This document shows positions 11,299 through 20,180 of a DNA stretch of 64,000 nucleotides, piece after piece. The DNA lies in NCBI RefSeq assembly GCF_964059015.1, contig NZ_OZ060383.1, positions 186,001-250,000 on the forward strand, given 5' to 3'. The DNA comes from Buchnera aphidicola (Hyalopterus amygdali). GTDB taxonomy: Bacteria; Pseudomonadota; Gammaproteobacteria; Enterobacterales; Enterobacteriaceae. The translations under genes were made by a program, and so were the position numbers. Numbering within the stretch: the first letter of the stretch is position 1; each line of letters opens with the position of its first letter. The notes under the pieces were generated by a model. That model searched no databases. It saw only the letters and a list, made by a program, of their open reading frames with translations, and had not been told where the DNA came from.

Positions 11299-11564
11299 GT
11301 TAACTATTTTCTCTTTTTTTTAATTAATCAAATTAAATTAAGTTTAAAATTATAACATAATTAAACTATTAGATGCATGGAAAGAAGTTTATCTACATGA
11401 TAAAATCATTGTTTTTAGTTTAAATTATAAAGAATTAAAAAATATTTTTTATATTGTTTATTTTAATTGAAAGTATTAATATAACGAATAGATTAATTTT
11501 TATAGATAATTATTGAATGATAGAAATAATAACTTTTCTAAATCCAATGAAAAAGAGATAATTT
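11299..11564. other. Divergent intergenic region without a gene
   Basis: These 266 bases lie between the starts of gyrA (minus) and the DUF2076 gene (plus). They are very AT-rich and have stops in all frames. ubiG lies next to gyrA in E. coli, but I see no recognisable trace of it here. Presumably it holds the two promoters, but no element is clear enough to call. Confidence 0.5.
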
Positions 11565-12278
11565 ATGAAAGATGAAGAAAAAAAATTAATAGAAAATTTA
11601 TTTCATCGTTTAAAAAATACTGAATTAAAATCTTCTGAACGCGATGATCAAGCAGATGTTTTAATCCAAAGTTTAGTAAAAAAAAATCCTCATTCTTCTT
11701 ACTATATGGTACAAACAATGTTAATTCAAGAAACAGCCATAAAAAAGATGAGTTTACAAATCGAAGAATTAAAAAATAAAATATCAATTCTTAATTCAGA
11801 AAAATTAAAGAAAAAAACTAGTTTCTTATCAAATTTTTTAAAAAAAGATTCAGTTTTACCAAGTTCGTCTTATGATAATACGAATGTATGGAATAACAAT
11901 CAGAAGCCTCTACAATCTGCTAATACTAATTTTCCAACATCTTCTACGATGAATACGACGAGTAATAATGGATTTCTTAAAAATGCCTTACAAACAGCGA
12001 CAGGTGTAGCAGGAGGCATGATTTTAGGTAATATGTTGATGAATATATTTCATCATACGACACCAGAAGAAGAAATATTTGATAATATTCACGAATCTTC
12101 TGTATCTCATATAAATGAACATAAAGATATTATAGAAGAAAATGAAAATGATAATGATCATCTAATTAATTATGTTGATAGTGAATATGAATTTAATTCT
12201 TCTAACAATAATATTTCAGATGTTGATGAAATAGAAAATTTTGATGAGAGTGGGATCAATGATGATAATTTTATTTGA
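11565..12278 (+). CDS. DUF2076 domain protein
   Basis: The 237-residue product matches the pattern of the DUF2076 family as I know it. The N-terminal helical part (residues 1-75) reads ELIENLFHRLK-like, then SERDDQADVLIQSLV, then SSYYMVQTMLIQETAIKK, followed by a short coiled coil. A linker rich in Ser/Asn/Thr leads to the conserved hydrophobic glycine segment ALQTATGVAGGMILGNMLMN (about residues 141-160). The C-terminal 70 residues are acidic and rich in Asn/Asp/Glu and look disordered. The family has no established function. The glycine-rich segment could sit in a membrane. Well spaced from both neighbours, so probably transcribed alone. Confidence 0.75.
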   Translation: MKDEEKKLIENLFHRLKNTELKSSERDDQADVLIQSLVKKNPHSSYYMVQTMLIQETAIKKMSLQIEELKNKISILNSEKLKKKTSFLSNFLKKDSVLPSSSYDNTNVWNNNQKPLQSANTNFPTSSTMNTTSNNGFLKNALQTATGVAGGMILGNMLMNIFHHTTPEEEIFDNIHESSVSHINEHKDIIEENENDNDHLINYVDSEYEFNSSNNNISDVDEIENFDESGINDDNFI

Positions 12279-12332
12279 TAATTTTAATCAATAAAATTTT
12301 AATTACTAATAATTTGTGTTTTAAGTAGAAAT

Positions 12333-12360
12333 AAAGCCAGCATATTTTTTTGCTGACTTT
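12333..12360. terminator. Hairpin between convergent DUF2076 gene and peroxiredoxin gene
   Basis: The arms AAAGCCAGCA (12333-12342) and TGCTGACTTT (12351-12360) pair over 10 bp, with one mismatch on the plus strand that becomes a G-U pair in a minus-strand transcript. T-rich sequence follows on the plus side. It lies between two convergent genes, so it may end transcription from both, with the better fold for the peroxiredoxin transcript. Confidence 0.6.
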
Positions 12361-12370
12361 AAATTTTTTA

Positions 12371-12964
12371 TTAATAATATTTTTTTAAGTATGAAGAAAT
12401 TCCTTGTTGAGAAGCTTCTATTCCTTCTTCACCATGTTTCCAATTAGCAGGACATACTTCTCCATATTGATTGTGAAAATTTAGAGCGTCTATCATGCGT
12501 ATCATTTCGTTAATATTGCGTCCGAATGGAAGATCGTTAACAACTTGATGACGTACAATCCAATTTTTATCAATTAAAAATGAAGCTCTTAGAGCTATAT
12601 TTAATTCTGGATGTTCAATGCCATAAGATTTTTGAATTTCATGTTTTATATCAGAAACCATCGGAAATTGAATTTTTCCAATCCCACCATTTTTCGGGAG
12701 AGTGTTTTGCCATGCTTGGTGCACAAAAATACTATCAATAGAAACACCAACAACTTTTACGTTTCTTTTTTTAAATTCTTCATAGATTTTATTAAATTCT
12801 ATAATTTCAGAAGGACAGACGAAGGTAAAATCCATTGGCCAAAAGAATAATACAACTTTTTTTCCTTTAGAATATTTTTTTAAATCAAAATTATTAATAA
12901 TTTCGCTATTTTTTAATATTGCTGGCGCTATAAAGTTTGGAGCCTTTCGCGTTACTAAAATCAT
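12371..12964 (-). CDS. ahpC: 2-Cys peroxiredoxin (Tsa/AhpC type)
   Basis: The enzyme reduces hydrogen peroxide and organic hydroperoxides with a peroxidatic cysteine at C50 (MDFTFVCPSE) and a resolving cysteine at C171 (GEVCPANW). The length of 197 residues and the C-terminal extension place it among typical 2-Cys Prx1-type enzymes. In Buchnera the gene is often named tsaA. It carries a GGIG motif (residues 93-96) and a C-terminal Tyr-Tyr, resembling the GGLG/YF pair linked with sensitivity to over-oxidation. No ahpF reductase is next to it, so thioredoxin is the likely electron donor. With sodA at 17.7 kb it forms the oxidative-stress defence seen here. Confidence 0.92.
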   Translation of the reverse strand: MILVTRKAPNFIAPAILKNSEIINNFDLKKYSKGKKVVLFFWPMDFTFVCPSEIIEFNKIYEEFKKRNVKVVGVSIDSIFVHQAWQNTLPKNGGIGKIQFPMVSDIKHEIQKSYGIEHPELNIALRASFLIDKNWIVRHQVVNDLPFGRNINEMIRMIDALNFHNQYGEVCPANWKHGEEGIEASQQGISSYLKKYY

Positions 12965-13047
12965 TTTTTTTCCTTTAATTTGAAAAAATATAATAAGATA
13001 TATGCTTTTTACAAAATAAGAATTTTTTATTAAAATATGGAGGCACT

Positions 13048-13713
13048 ATGAGTAATATTTTAACTTGGAAAGATATTTTATCTCAAGAAAAAAAAAAATA
13101 TTTTTTGAAAATTATTCATTATATAAAAAAAGAGCGCCTAAAGAAGACTATATACCCTGTTTCAAAAGATGTTTTTAATGCTTTTTTATTAACTGATTTT
13201 AGTAAAATAAAAGTTGTTATTATTGGACAAGATCCTTATTTTTCTAAAAATCAAGCTCATGGATTAGCTTTTTCAGTTCCTAAAAATCAAACTATACCAC
13301 CTTCTTTAAAAAATATATATAAAGAATTAAATAGTGATTTTAAAAAAAATCATATTTTTCATCATGGTTGCCTTAAAAATTGGGCTGAGCAAGGAGTATT
13401 TTTATTGAATACCACCTTAACTGTTGAGTCAGGAAGACCAAAATCTCATTCTAATATAGGATGGAATATTTTTACTAATCAAGTTATTTCTTTAATTAGT
13501 CAACATAAAAAATTTATTGTTTTTTTAATGTGGGGGAATGATGCTCAAAAAAAGTCTTATTTAATTGATGTTGAAAAACACTACATTTTACAAGCATCTC
13601 ATCCTTCTCCTTTGTCTGCACATCGTGGTTTTTTTGGATGCAAACATTTTTCTAAAACTAATAATATTTTATTTAAACATAAGATTAATATAATTGATTG
13701 GTTTAAAATTTAA
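13048..13713 (+). CDS. ung: Uracil-DNA glycosylase
   Basis: Ung removes uracil from DNA and starts base excision repair. The product has 221 residues (229 in E. coli). The catalytic water-activating motif GQDPYF is at residues 60-65 (Asp62), QAHGLAFSVP follows, and the DNA-intercalation/His motif HPSPLSAHRGFFGCKHF is complete. A Shine-Dalgarno GGAGG lies just before the ATG. An A11 run at 13088-13098 encodes part of the N-terminal residues EKKK and is in frame here, unlike the runs in mutT or murE. Confidence 0.97.
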   Translation: MSNILTWKDILSQEKKKYFLKIIHYIKKERLKKTIYPVSKDVFNAFLLTDFSKIKVVIIGQDPYFSKNQAHGLAFSVPKNQTIPPSLKNIYKELNSDFKKNHIFHHGCLKNWAEQGVFLLNTTLTVESGRPKSHSNIGWNIFTNQVISLISQHKKFIVFLMWGNDAQKKSYLIDVEKHYILQASHPSPLSAHRGFFGCKHFSKTNNILFKHKINIIDWFKI

Positions 13714-13780
13714 AAATAGAAAAAATATCACAATTTTTTCTATTTTTATGCTGAATTTAAATAAATTTAAAAATAATTTT

Positions 13781-14332
13781 TTAATTTTTGGAAAGTATAA
13801 CAATTGCTTTACGGAGTATTTTTTTATTAAAACTAAAACCCTGTCTTTCTACAGATACAATATGATTTACTTTTTCTTTATGTGATGATTGAATGAGAAT
13901 AGCATCATGAAATTTTGGATTAAAAATTTCATTTTTTTCTCCTTCTTTTTTTACTCCAAATTTTAATAGTATATTTATTAAAGATTTTAATGTTAAATTT
14001 ATTCCTTGTATTGATGATTCATCATGAATTTTTAATTCCTTAGATTTTTTTAATATGTCTTCAAGAACATTTATTATGGGCATAATTTGTTGAAAAAAAT
14101 TTTCTATTTCTATATTTTTTATTTTTTTTATTTTTTGTTCTGCATTTTTTTTAATATTTTCTATATGAGCTAAATGTCTTAATTTGATTTCATGTATTGT
14201 TTTTTGTTTCTTTAGTATTTTTGTTTTTAAATTGTTAGTTTTTTCATTTTGATTTATCAAATTATCATTTATTTTTTTTGTATTTTTTTTTTCAATTTTT
14301 TTATTATTTATTTCTTTTTCTGTATTATCCAT
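13781..14332 (-). CDS. grpE: GrpE nucleotide exchange factor
   Basis: GrpE releases ADP from DnaK. The product is 183 residues (197 in E. coli). The N-terminal third is lysine/asparagine-rich and low in complexity. A long helix follows (about residues 35-95, with KTIHEIKLRHLAHIENIKK). The C-terminal beta domain ends with VERQGFSFNKKILRKAIVIL, matching the family pattern for the DnaK-contacting domain. Buchnera is known to keep two grpE genes; the second is not in this window, so I cannot tell which copy this is from sequence alone. Convergent with ung and divergent from nadK. Confidence 0.9.
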   Translation of the reverse strand: MDNTEKEINNKKIEKKNTKKINDNLINQNEKTNNLKTKILKKQKTIHEIKLRHLAHIENIKKNAEQKIKKIKNIEIENFFQQIMPIINVLEDILKKSKELKIHDESSIQGINLTLKSLINILLKFGVKKEGEKNEIFNPKFHDAILIQSSHKEKVNHIVSVERQGFSFNKKILRKAIVILSKN

Positions 14333-14441
14333 AATATCACCACTTTAAATATTACTAATTAATTAATTATAGAGTCGTTAATATGCTTTTAAGACAATTG
14401 TTTGTTAAAAAATATATTTTTTTATTAGGAAAACTAATGCA

Positions 14442-15320
14442 ATGAAGAAATATTTTAATTGTATTGGCATTATTGGATATCCTCGTCATCAAAGTGCATT
14501 AACAATACATGAAATACTTTATAAATGGTTAATTAAAAAAGGTTATAAAGTTTTTATAGAGCATAATATTTCTAAAAAATTAAATTTAAAAAAACCTAAA
14601 ACTGCAACATTAATAGAAATTGGTCAATTATGTGACTTGGCAGTAGTCATCGGTGGAGATGGAAATTTATTATTTACGGCTCGAATTTTAGCATATTTTA
14701 ATATTAAAATCATTGGTATTAATCGAGGAAATTTAGGTTTTCTTGCAGATTTACATCCAGATAATAGTTTTAAAAAACTAGAAGAAGTATTGTCTGGGGA
14801 ATTTTTAATAGAAAATCGTTTATTATTAGATGTAAAAATTTATAAGAAAGAAAAAATTTCTAAATCTAGTATAGCTATTAATGAAGTTGTTTTACATCCA
14901 AAATATGTATCTCATATGATAGAATTTGAGGTTTATATTGACGAAAAATTTGCTTTTTCTCAACGTTCAGATGGATTGATTATTTCAACTCCAACAGGTT
15001 CAACGGGATATTCTCTTTCAGCTGGAGGGCCGATTATACAAACTTCTTTAGAAGCTATTTTATTGGTTCCAATGTTTCCTCATACTTTATCTGCACGGCC
15101 TCTTGTTATTCGCAGTGATAGTGTTATATGTTTAAGATTTTTAGATATAACAACTGATTTAAAAATTAGTTGCGATAATCAAATAGTTTTACCTGTAAAT
15201 AAAAATGAATATATATTTATTCGTCGCAGTAATTATCATTTAAATTTAATACATCCTCAAAGTTATAATTATTTTAATAATTTAACTTCTAAGTTAAATT
15301 GGTCTAAAAAATTTTTTTAA
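14442..15320 (+). CDS. nadK: NAD kinase
   Basis: NadK phosphorylates NAD+ to NADP+ with ATP. The 292-residue length equals that of E. coli. The ATP/NAD signature [11 protein letters not shown] starts at residue 71, and the substrate motif [18 protein letters not shown] lies near residue 186. In E. coli nadK adjoins grpE in the same divergent arrangement, so this pair is an ancestral neighbourhood. Confidence 0.96.
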   Translation: MKKYFNCIGIIGYPRHQSALTIHEILYKWLIKKGYKVFIEHNISKKLNLKKPKTATLIEIGQLCDLAVVIGGDGNLLFTARILAYFNIKIIGINRGNLGFLADLHPDNSFKKLEEVLSGEFLIENRLLLDVKIYKKEKISKSSIAINEVVLHPKYVSHMIEFEVYIDEKFAFSQRSDGLIISTPTGSTGYSLSAGGPIIQTSLEAILLVPMFPHTLSARPLVIRSDSVICLRFLDITTDLKISCDNQIVLPVNKNEYIFIRRSNYHLNLIHPQSYNYFNNLTSKLNWSKKFF

Positions 15321-15439
15321 AAAATAAAATGTTATGATAGCATTTTTTATTATATTAAAAATTAATATCTTAAATTTTGACAGTTAAATATTGTTATTCA
15401 GCACATTTCATATAAAATATTATAGGTAGTAAATTATTG

Positions 15440-15754
15440 ATGACAAAAAAATTTTTTTTAAAAATATTATTAATAACCTTTTTATTTCCTAGTTGTTCAT
15501 TTTTAGAGAAGAAAAGCACTATAAATAGTTTACACGAGTTGCATTTTGATCTAAATAAGTTAAAAAAAAATTATAAAGGTATGACAAAAGAACAAATAAT
15601 TTATATTTTTGGAAATCCTATAATTTCTGATTCATTTAGTGATGTTTATCATTATGTTTTTTGTGAAAAAGAAAGCAAAAATAATGGATGTTATCAAAGA
15701 ACACTTAGTGTCTTTTTTAAAGATAACACAGTATTAAAATTAAATATTGAATAA
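15440..15754 (+). CDS. bamE: Outer membrane assembly lipoprotein BamE
   Basis: BamE (SmpA) is a small lipoprotein of the BAM complex that inserts beta-barrel proteins into the outer membrane. From the ATG at 15440 the product has 104 residues. A TTG directly before it would add one residue only. The signal peptide has two lysines and a hydrophobic stretch (residues 5-16) leading to a lipobox-like FPSC with lipidated C19. The mature part contains the BamE motif [20 protein letters not shown] and the strand pattern [16 protein letters not shown]. Next to nadK on one side and ssrA on the other. Confidence 0.9.
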   Translation: MTKKFFLKILLITFLFPSCSFLEKKSTINSLHELHFDLNKLKKNYKGMTKEQIIYIFGNPIISDSFSDVYHYVFCEKESKNNGCYQRTLSVFFKDNTVLKLNIE

Positions 15755-15774
15755 TTGATAAAAATAGTTTTTTT

Positions 15775-16141
15775 TGGAGCTGGCGGGATTTGAACCCGCG
15801 TCCAAAATTTCTATAAATAAAGATGCTACATGCTTAGTTTTTCTTTTTTTTCTTCGTTTAATTTGGAAAAACTCATTTTAAACGTATAGCTTGAAAATTA
15901 ATCTCGTATTGCTTCCAAGCTAAGCAATGACGTTTTCTCTTTAAATTTTGACCTTTCTTAGTTTCTCTTTCTCAAGAGATAAGTCAGAGAAGAAAGGGCT
16001 TTAAGACAGTTTTTTAAGCTGCTAAAGCGTAGTTTTGTTTGTTATTTGCAGTTATTTTTTTACGGTTTTTTATCGAGGCAAACCGTTCCTCGACATGCAC
16101 TTTACTTTTTCGACAATTTTGTCGAATCCAGAATCAGCCCC
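15775..16141 (-). ncRNA. ssrA: tmRNA (SsrA)
   Basis: tmRNA rescues stalled ribosomes and tags the nascent protein for degradation. The 5' end, GGGGCTGATTCTGG, starts at 16141. The 3' end has the tRNA-like T arm GGTTCAAATCCC and ends in the encoded CCA at 15775-15777. The length of 367 bases is close to the 363 of E. coli. The tag frame runs from 16049 to 16014 and encodes ANNKQNYALAA followed by TAA. The C-terminal YALAA is the part proteases recognise. The 5' and 3' ends can pair to the tRNA-like acceptor stem. Confidence 0.96.
16014..16049 (-). other. tmRNA tag-peptide reading frame
   Basis: The resume codon is GCA (16049-16047) and the frame reads ANNKQNYALAA with a TAA stop at 16016-16014. 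Compared with the E. coli tag ANDENYALAA it is one residue longer, and the middle acidic residues are replaced by Asn/Lys/Gln, in line with AT-driven codon drift. Confidence 0.9.
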
Positions 16142-16244
16142 ATATTTTTAATGCCAAATTTTTAATATTATTTAGTATTACAAAAAAAAATAAAATTGTC
16201 CATACAATATTTAAAAGTATTATTTATAATAATTGAGGAAAAAT

Positions 16245-16574
16245 ATGAATACAATTGAAAAAATTAAACGTCAAATTCACGATAATATAATTTTAATTTA
16301 TATGAAGGGTACGCCTCAGTTTCCCAGTTGTGGTTTTTCTGCTCAAGCAGTACAAGCTTTATCTTCTTGTGGTGAAAAATTTGCATATGTCGATGTTTTA
16401 GAAAATACGGATATTAGAGAAGAATTGCCAAAATATGCCAATTGGCCAACTTTCCCCCAATTGTGGATAAATGGAGAATTAATTGGTGGATGTAGCATTA
16501 TACTTGAAATGCTTCAAAATGGAGAATTACAAAAAAAAATATCTGATGCAGTATCAGAAAATAAAAAAAAATAA
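16245..16574 (+). CDS. grxD: Monothiol glutaredoxin (Grx4)
   Basis: GrxD is a CGFS-type glutaredoxin that binds and transfers 2Fe-2S clusters. The CGFS motif lies in FPSCGFSAQA (about residue 30), followed by the glutathione-site motifs WPTFPQLWINGE and GGCSII. The ATG at 16245 is preceded by the Shine-Dalgarno GAGGA (16235-16239), so I chose it over an in-frame TTG at 16233. Length is 109 residues (115 in E. coli). It lies beside tmRNA and converges on rnt across a strong hairpin. With erpA at 44.3 kb it belongs to the iron-sulfur supply. Confidence 0.95.
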   Translation: MNTIEKIKRQIHDNIILIYMKGTPQFPSCGFSAQAVQALSSCGEKFAYVDVLENTDIREELPKYANWPTFPQLWINGELIGGCSIILEMLQNGELQKKISDAVSENKKK

Positions 16575-16593
16575 AAAAATTGATTTTTTAAAT

Positions 16594-16645
16594 AAGATAT
16601 GACATTACTTATAAAAAAACATTTTTATCGTCAATGTCATATCTT
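16594..16645. terminator. Strong hairpin between grxD and rnt
   Basis: A perfect 13-bp stem, AAGATATGACATT (16594-16606) with AATGTCATATCTT (16633-16645), encloses a 26-base loop and is followed by a run of T on the plus strand. On the minus strand T-rich sequence also follows the stem. It sits between the convergent grxD and rnt and probably terminates both. Confidence 0.75.
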
Positions 16646-16670
16646 TTTTTTATATAAAATTAAAAAAAAA

Positions 16671-17360
16671 TCATTTTTGGTATTTAACATAATTTTCTTC
16701 ATTTTTTTTAATATTTATAGGCCATCCACCTAGACGTTTCCAACGATTTACTATTTCGCAAAAAAGATTAGCTGTTTGGAGAGTATCGTATAGTGCTGAA
16801 TGAGCTTGTTGGTTGTCAAAAGATAAACCCATAGCTTTGCACGCTTTTGCTAATACTGTTTGACCGACAGCTAATCCACTTAATACAGCTGTATCGAATG
16901 TAACAAATGGATGAAAAGGATTGTTTTTAGTTTGTACACGTTTAATAGCTGCCATTAAAAAATTATGATCAAAATTTGCGTTATGTGCAACTACAATTCC
17001 ACGAGTGCAACCTTGTAGTTCTATACCCTTACGAACTTTTTCTATTATTAATTCAATTGCTGATTTTTCGCTAATAGCTCCACGTAAGGGATTAAATGGG
17101 TCAATTTTATTAAAAGCAATTGCATCAGAATTAATAATAGAACCTTTAAATGGTTTTACATGAAAGTGAAGTGTATCTTCTTTGTGTAACCAGCCTAGTT
17201 TATCCATTGTTAATGTTATTAATGCAATTTCTAAAACTGCATCAGTTTTGGCGTTAAATCCTGCTGTTTCAATGTCAATGACAACAGGATAAAAAGTACG
17301 AAATCGATTACTTAATAAATTCAATTCTTCATTTGTAGACATCAAAATCTCATCGTTCAA
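16671..17360 (-). CDS. rnt: Ribonuclease T
   Basis: RNase T is a DEDDh 3'-5' exoribonuclease that trims tRNA and other stable RNA ends. The exo motifs are visible: [20 protein letters not shown] (Asp29, Glu31), [10 protein letters not shown], and the catalytic His-Asp in HSALYDT near the C-terminal third. The product has 229 residues against 215 in E. coli. In E. coli rnt lies just beside grxD, as here. Confidence 0.96.
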   Translation of the reverse strand: MNDEILMSTNEELNLLSNRFRTFYPVVIDIETAGFNAKTDAVLEIALITLTMDKLGWLHKEDTLHFHVKPFKGSIINSDAIAFNKIDPFNPLRGAISEKSAIELIIEKVRKGIELQGCTRGIVVAHNANFDHNFLMAAIKRVQTKNNPFHPFVTFDTAVLSGLAVGQTVLAKACKAMGLSFDNQQAHSALYDTLQTANLFCEIVNRWKRLGGWPINIKKNEENYVKYQK

Positions 17361-17676
17361 AAAACTTAGTGTGTAATATAGTTGACTTAAAATTTATTTT
17401 TATTACTTGTTTCTTGTAAAAATAAAAAATATTAAAAATAAAATAAATAAATTTTAAAAAATATTTTGTACAAGAGTTACATTTAAAAAAAATGAATATT
17501 TTACAAATTGATATTTTTAACATTTTTTAATTTGGATATTGACTAAATATTTATTATGATTATTGTGTATAACTTAATAATTGTACTATAATTTAGTATA
17601 ATATTTAAGATTAAATTATTAATTTAATTTTCAAATTATTACTTTATTTTATTTATTTTTTAATTTAGGAAAAAAA
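17361..17676. promoter_or_regulatory. rnt-sodA divergent region with a candidate sodA promoter
   Basis: This 316-base gap separates the starts of rnt and sodA. It holds no gene. A possible sigma-70 promoter for sodA is TTGTGT (17563-17568) with TATAAT (17587-17592), spacing 18. In so AT-rich a region, such matches occur by chance, so this is only suggestive. A Shine-Dalgarno AGGA precedes the sodA ATG. Confidence 0.35.
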
Positions 17677-18288
17677 ATGAGTTATTCCCTACCAGATTTA
17701 TCTTATGCATATAATGCTTTAGAACCTTTTTTTGATGAAGAAACAATGAGAATTCATCATACAAAACATCATCAAAATTATATTAATAATGCCAACACTA
17801 TTTTAGAAAAAACAAGTTTTTCTTCTCTTTCGGTAGAAGAATTAATGTCTATTTTTAATGAAATAAGTTTAGAAAATAAAATAGAACTAAAAAATAATGC
17901 AGGAGGACATATAAATCATACTTTGTTTTGGAAAAATTTAAAAATTGGGACAATATTGCAGGGTGATTTAAAATCAGAGATTGATAAGCAATTTGGTTGT
18001 ATTGAAAATTTTAAGAATAAGTTTGAGAATGTTGCTTTAAAACATTTTGGTTCAGGTTGGGCATGGTTAGTGAATCAAAATGGTTTATTGCGTATTGTAT
18101 CTACACAAAATCAAGATAACCCATTAATGGGAAAATTGATATCTAATACTCATGGTAATCCTATTATTGGATTAGATCTTTGGGAACATGCTTATTATTT
18201 AAAATATCAAAATAGACGATTAGATTATATTAAAGCTTTTTGGAACGTAGTGAACTGGGATGAAGCATCCAATCGTTTATTAACGTAA
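17677..18288 (+). CDS. sodA: Superoxide dismutase (Mn/Fe family)
   Basis: SodA dismutates superoxide to oxygen and peroxide. It has 203 residues (206 in E. coli SodA). The metal ligands are at H27 in [12 protein letters not shown], the histidine in NHTLFWKNL, and Asp and His in [12 protein letters not shown]. The active-site residues [12 protein letters not shown] favour the manganese type; metal identity cannot be proved from the sequence. Followed by an AT-rich hairpin that separates it from pth. Confidence 0.95.
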   Translation: MSYSLPDLSYAYNALEPFFDEETMRIHHTKHHQNYINNANTILEKTSFSSLSVEELMSIFNEISLENKIELKNNAGGHINHTLFWKNLKIGTILQGDLKSEIDKQFGCIENFKNKFENVALKHFGSGWAWLVNQNGLLRIVSTQNQDNPLMGKLISNTHGNPIIGLDLWEHAYYLKYQNRRLDYIKAFWNVVNWDEASNRLLT

Positions 18289-18336
18289 CTTTTTTAAATA
18301 AATACTACTTACAAAAAATAATTTTTAATTTAATAT

Positions 18337-18367
18337 AAAACATATAATTTAAAAAATTATATGTTTT
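18337..18367 (+). terminator. Hairpin downstream of sodA
   Basis: A 14-bp perfect stem, AAAACATATAATTT (18337-18350) with its complement (18354-18367), lies 48 bases after the sodA stop and before the pth start, with T-rich sequence after it. All pairs except two are A-T, so it is weak in energy but long. Confidence 0.55.
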
Positions 18368-18409
18368 TCATTTTTTATATATACCTTAAAATATTAAAGG
18401 ATTGTTTTT

Positions 18410-18958
18410 TTGAATAAAATAAAAATGATAGTAGGATTATCTAATCCTAAAGAAAATTATCATAAAACACGTCATAACGTTGGATCGTGGTTTGTTTATT
18501 CTCTAGTAGAAAAACATTCTAGTATTCTACAAAAAGAAAAAAAATTTTTTGGTTTTACTACTTACATGAATATAAAATCAAATATTATTCGTGTACTTGT
18601 TCCTAATATTTTTATGAATATAAATGGTTGCGCAATATATAAAATGGCTTCGTTTTATAGTATCAATTTAAATCAAATATTAATAGTACATGATGATTTA
18701 GATCTAGAACCGGGTATTGCAAAACTTAAATATAGTTATGGACATAGCGGTCATAATGGATTAAGAAATATTATTAAAGTATTTAATAAAACAGAAAGTT
18801 TTTATCGATTCAGAATAGGGATTGGTCGTCCAAAAGATAAGAATCAAATATCATCTTTTGTGCTGTCAGAACCTAGTGCCAGAGAAATAAATTTAATTAA
18901 AAATTCTATTTTGTACGCAATAAACGAAACTTCTATATTATTAGATTCTATATTCTAG
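18410..18958 (+). CDS. pth: Peptidyl-tRNA hydrolase
   Basis: Pth frees tRNA from dropped-off peptidyl-tRNA. I start it at the TTG at 18410, because AAAGGA lies about 9 bases upstream and the encoded [12 protein letters not shown] fits the N-terminus of the family. An ATG at 18425 would cut the first strand. The catalytic histidine is in KTRHNVGSW, the aspartate in [10 protein letters not shown], and the RFRIGIGRP motif is present. The length is 182 residues against 194 in E. coli. It is followed by ychF, as in E. coli. Confidence 0.93.
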   Translation: MNKIKMIVGLSNPKENYHKTRHNVGSWFVYSLVEKHSSILQKEKKFFGFTTYMNIKSNIIRVLVPNIFMNINGCAIYKMASFYSINLNQILIVHDDLDLEPGIAKLKYSYGHSGHNGLRNIIKVFNKTESFYRFRIGIGRPKDKNQISSFVLSEPSAREINLIKNSILYAINETSILLDSIF

Positions 18959-19020
18959 TCAGATAAACAATCATTTTTACTCAATTATTAAAATAATTTA
19001 TTTTTTAAGGTATATACAAT

Positions 19021-20109
19021 ATGAGTTTTAAATGTGGAATTATAGGTTTACCTAATGTTGGTAAATCTACTTTATTTAATACGTTAACTAAAAGTAGTGC
19101 AGCAATAGCTAATTTTCCATTTTGTACTATTAAGCCGAATATAGGAATTGTTTCAGTCCCCGATATTCGTATTAGTCAATTAGCTGAAATTATTTCGCCA
19201 AAAAAAATAGTAAATGCATTTATAGAGTTTGTAGATATTGCTGGTTTGGTTAAAGGAGCATCTAAAGGAGAGGGATTAGGTAATCAATTTTTAAGTAATA
19301 TACGAGATACTCACGCTATTGCACATGTTGTTCGGTGTTTTAAAGATGATAATATTAGTCATATATACAACTGTATACAACCTAAAGTAGATATTGACAT
19401 AATTAATTCCGAGCTTATTTTAGCGGATTTTGATACTTGTGAAAAAGCGATATTAAAACTTGAAAAAAAAATAAAATTTAATAAAAAAGAGACAGAAGAA
19501 AAATTATTTGTTTTAAATAAATGCCTTCATCATCTTAAAGGTTTTTTAATGTTAAAAACACTTAAATTAGATGATATTGAAAAAAATATCATTGGTTGTT
19601 TTCGTTTTCTAACCTTAAAACCAACGTTTTATATTGCTAATATTAATGAAGGAAAAGAATCATTATCTTTTCTAAATGAATTAAATGAAATAGCTAAAAA
19701 AGAAAATTCCTTAGTAATTCCAATTAATTCACATTTAGAATTAGATTTAGTAAAAATGAATCAGGATGAAAAAAAATATTTTATGAAATCTTTTAATATA
19801 AAAAGTTTAGGATTAAATAAAATTATTAAATCTGGATATAAAATGCTTAATTTAATAACATTTTTTACTGCAGGAGAAAAAGAAGTTCGTGCATGGTCTA
19901 TACCCGATGGAAGTACAAGTTTGCAAGCTGCTAATAAAATACATAGTGATTTTAGCAGAGGTTTTATTCGCGCACAAATTATTAAATATTCAGATTTTAT
20001 CAAATATAAAAGTGAAATTAAAGTAAAAGAATTAGGTAAATGTAAAAGCGAAGGAAAGTTTTATCGAATTGAAGATGGTGATATTATTAATTTTTTGTTT
20101 AATATATAA
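19021..20109 (+). CDS. ychF: Redox-regulated ATPase/GTPase YchF (Obg family)
   Basis: YchF is an Obg-family nucleotidase that binds ribosomes and, unusually for the family, hydrolyses ATP. The product has 362 residues (363 in E. coli). The P-loop GLPNVGKST is at residues 8-16, the G3 region DIAGLVKGASKGEGLGNQFL near 73, and the altered G4 NINEG replaces the NKxD of true GTPases. A TGS-like C-terminal domain (from VRAWSIPDGSTSLQAA) is complete. Downstream of pth with 62 bases between; it converges on thrC. Confidence 0.97.
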   Translation: MSFKCGIIGLPNVGKSTLFNTLTKSSAAIANFPFCTIKPNIGIVSVPDIRISQLAEIISPKKIVNAFIEFVDIAGLVKGASKGEGLGNQFLSNIRDTHAIAHVVRCFKDDNISHIYNCIQPKVDIDIINSELILADFDTCEKAILKLEKKIKFNKKETEEKLFVLNKCLHHLKGFLMLKTLKLDDIEKNIIGCFRFLTLKPTFYIANINEGKESLSFLNELNEIAKKENSLVIPINSHLELDLVKMNQDEKKYFMKSFNIKSLGLNKIIKSGYKMLNLITFFTAGEKEVRAWSIPDGSTSLQAANKIHSDFSRGFIRAQIIKYSDFIKYKSEIKVKELGKCKSEGKFYRIEDGDIINFLFNI

Positions 20110-20144
20110 AAACTAATTTTTTAATATATATTGATAATATGAAT

Positions 20145-20174
20145 TAGAGAGGACAATAAAATTTATCCTCTCTA
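20145..20174. terminator. Hairpin between ychF and thrC
   Basis: The arms TAGAGAGGA (20145-20153) and TCCTCTCTA (20166-20174) form a perfect 9-bp stem with a 12-base loop, followed by TTTTTC on the plus strand. It separates the ends of the convergent ychF and thrABC transcripts. Confidence 0.7.
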
Positions 20175-20180
20175 TTTTTC

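Noticed and set aside
16039..16236. A 65-codon plus-strand frame over the 5' part of tmRNA
   Set aside because: The DNA is accounted for by ssrA on the other strand, and the frame has no ribosome binding site or homology.
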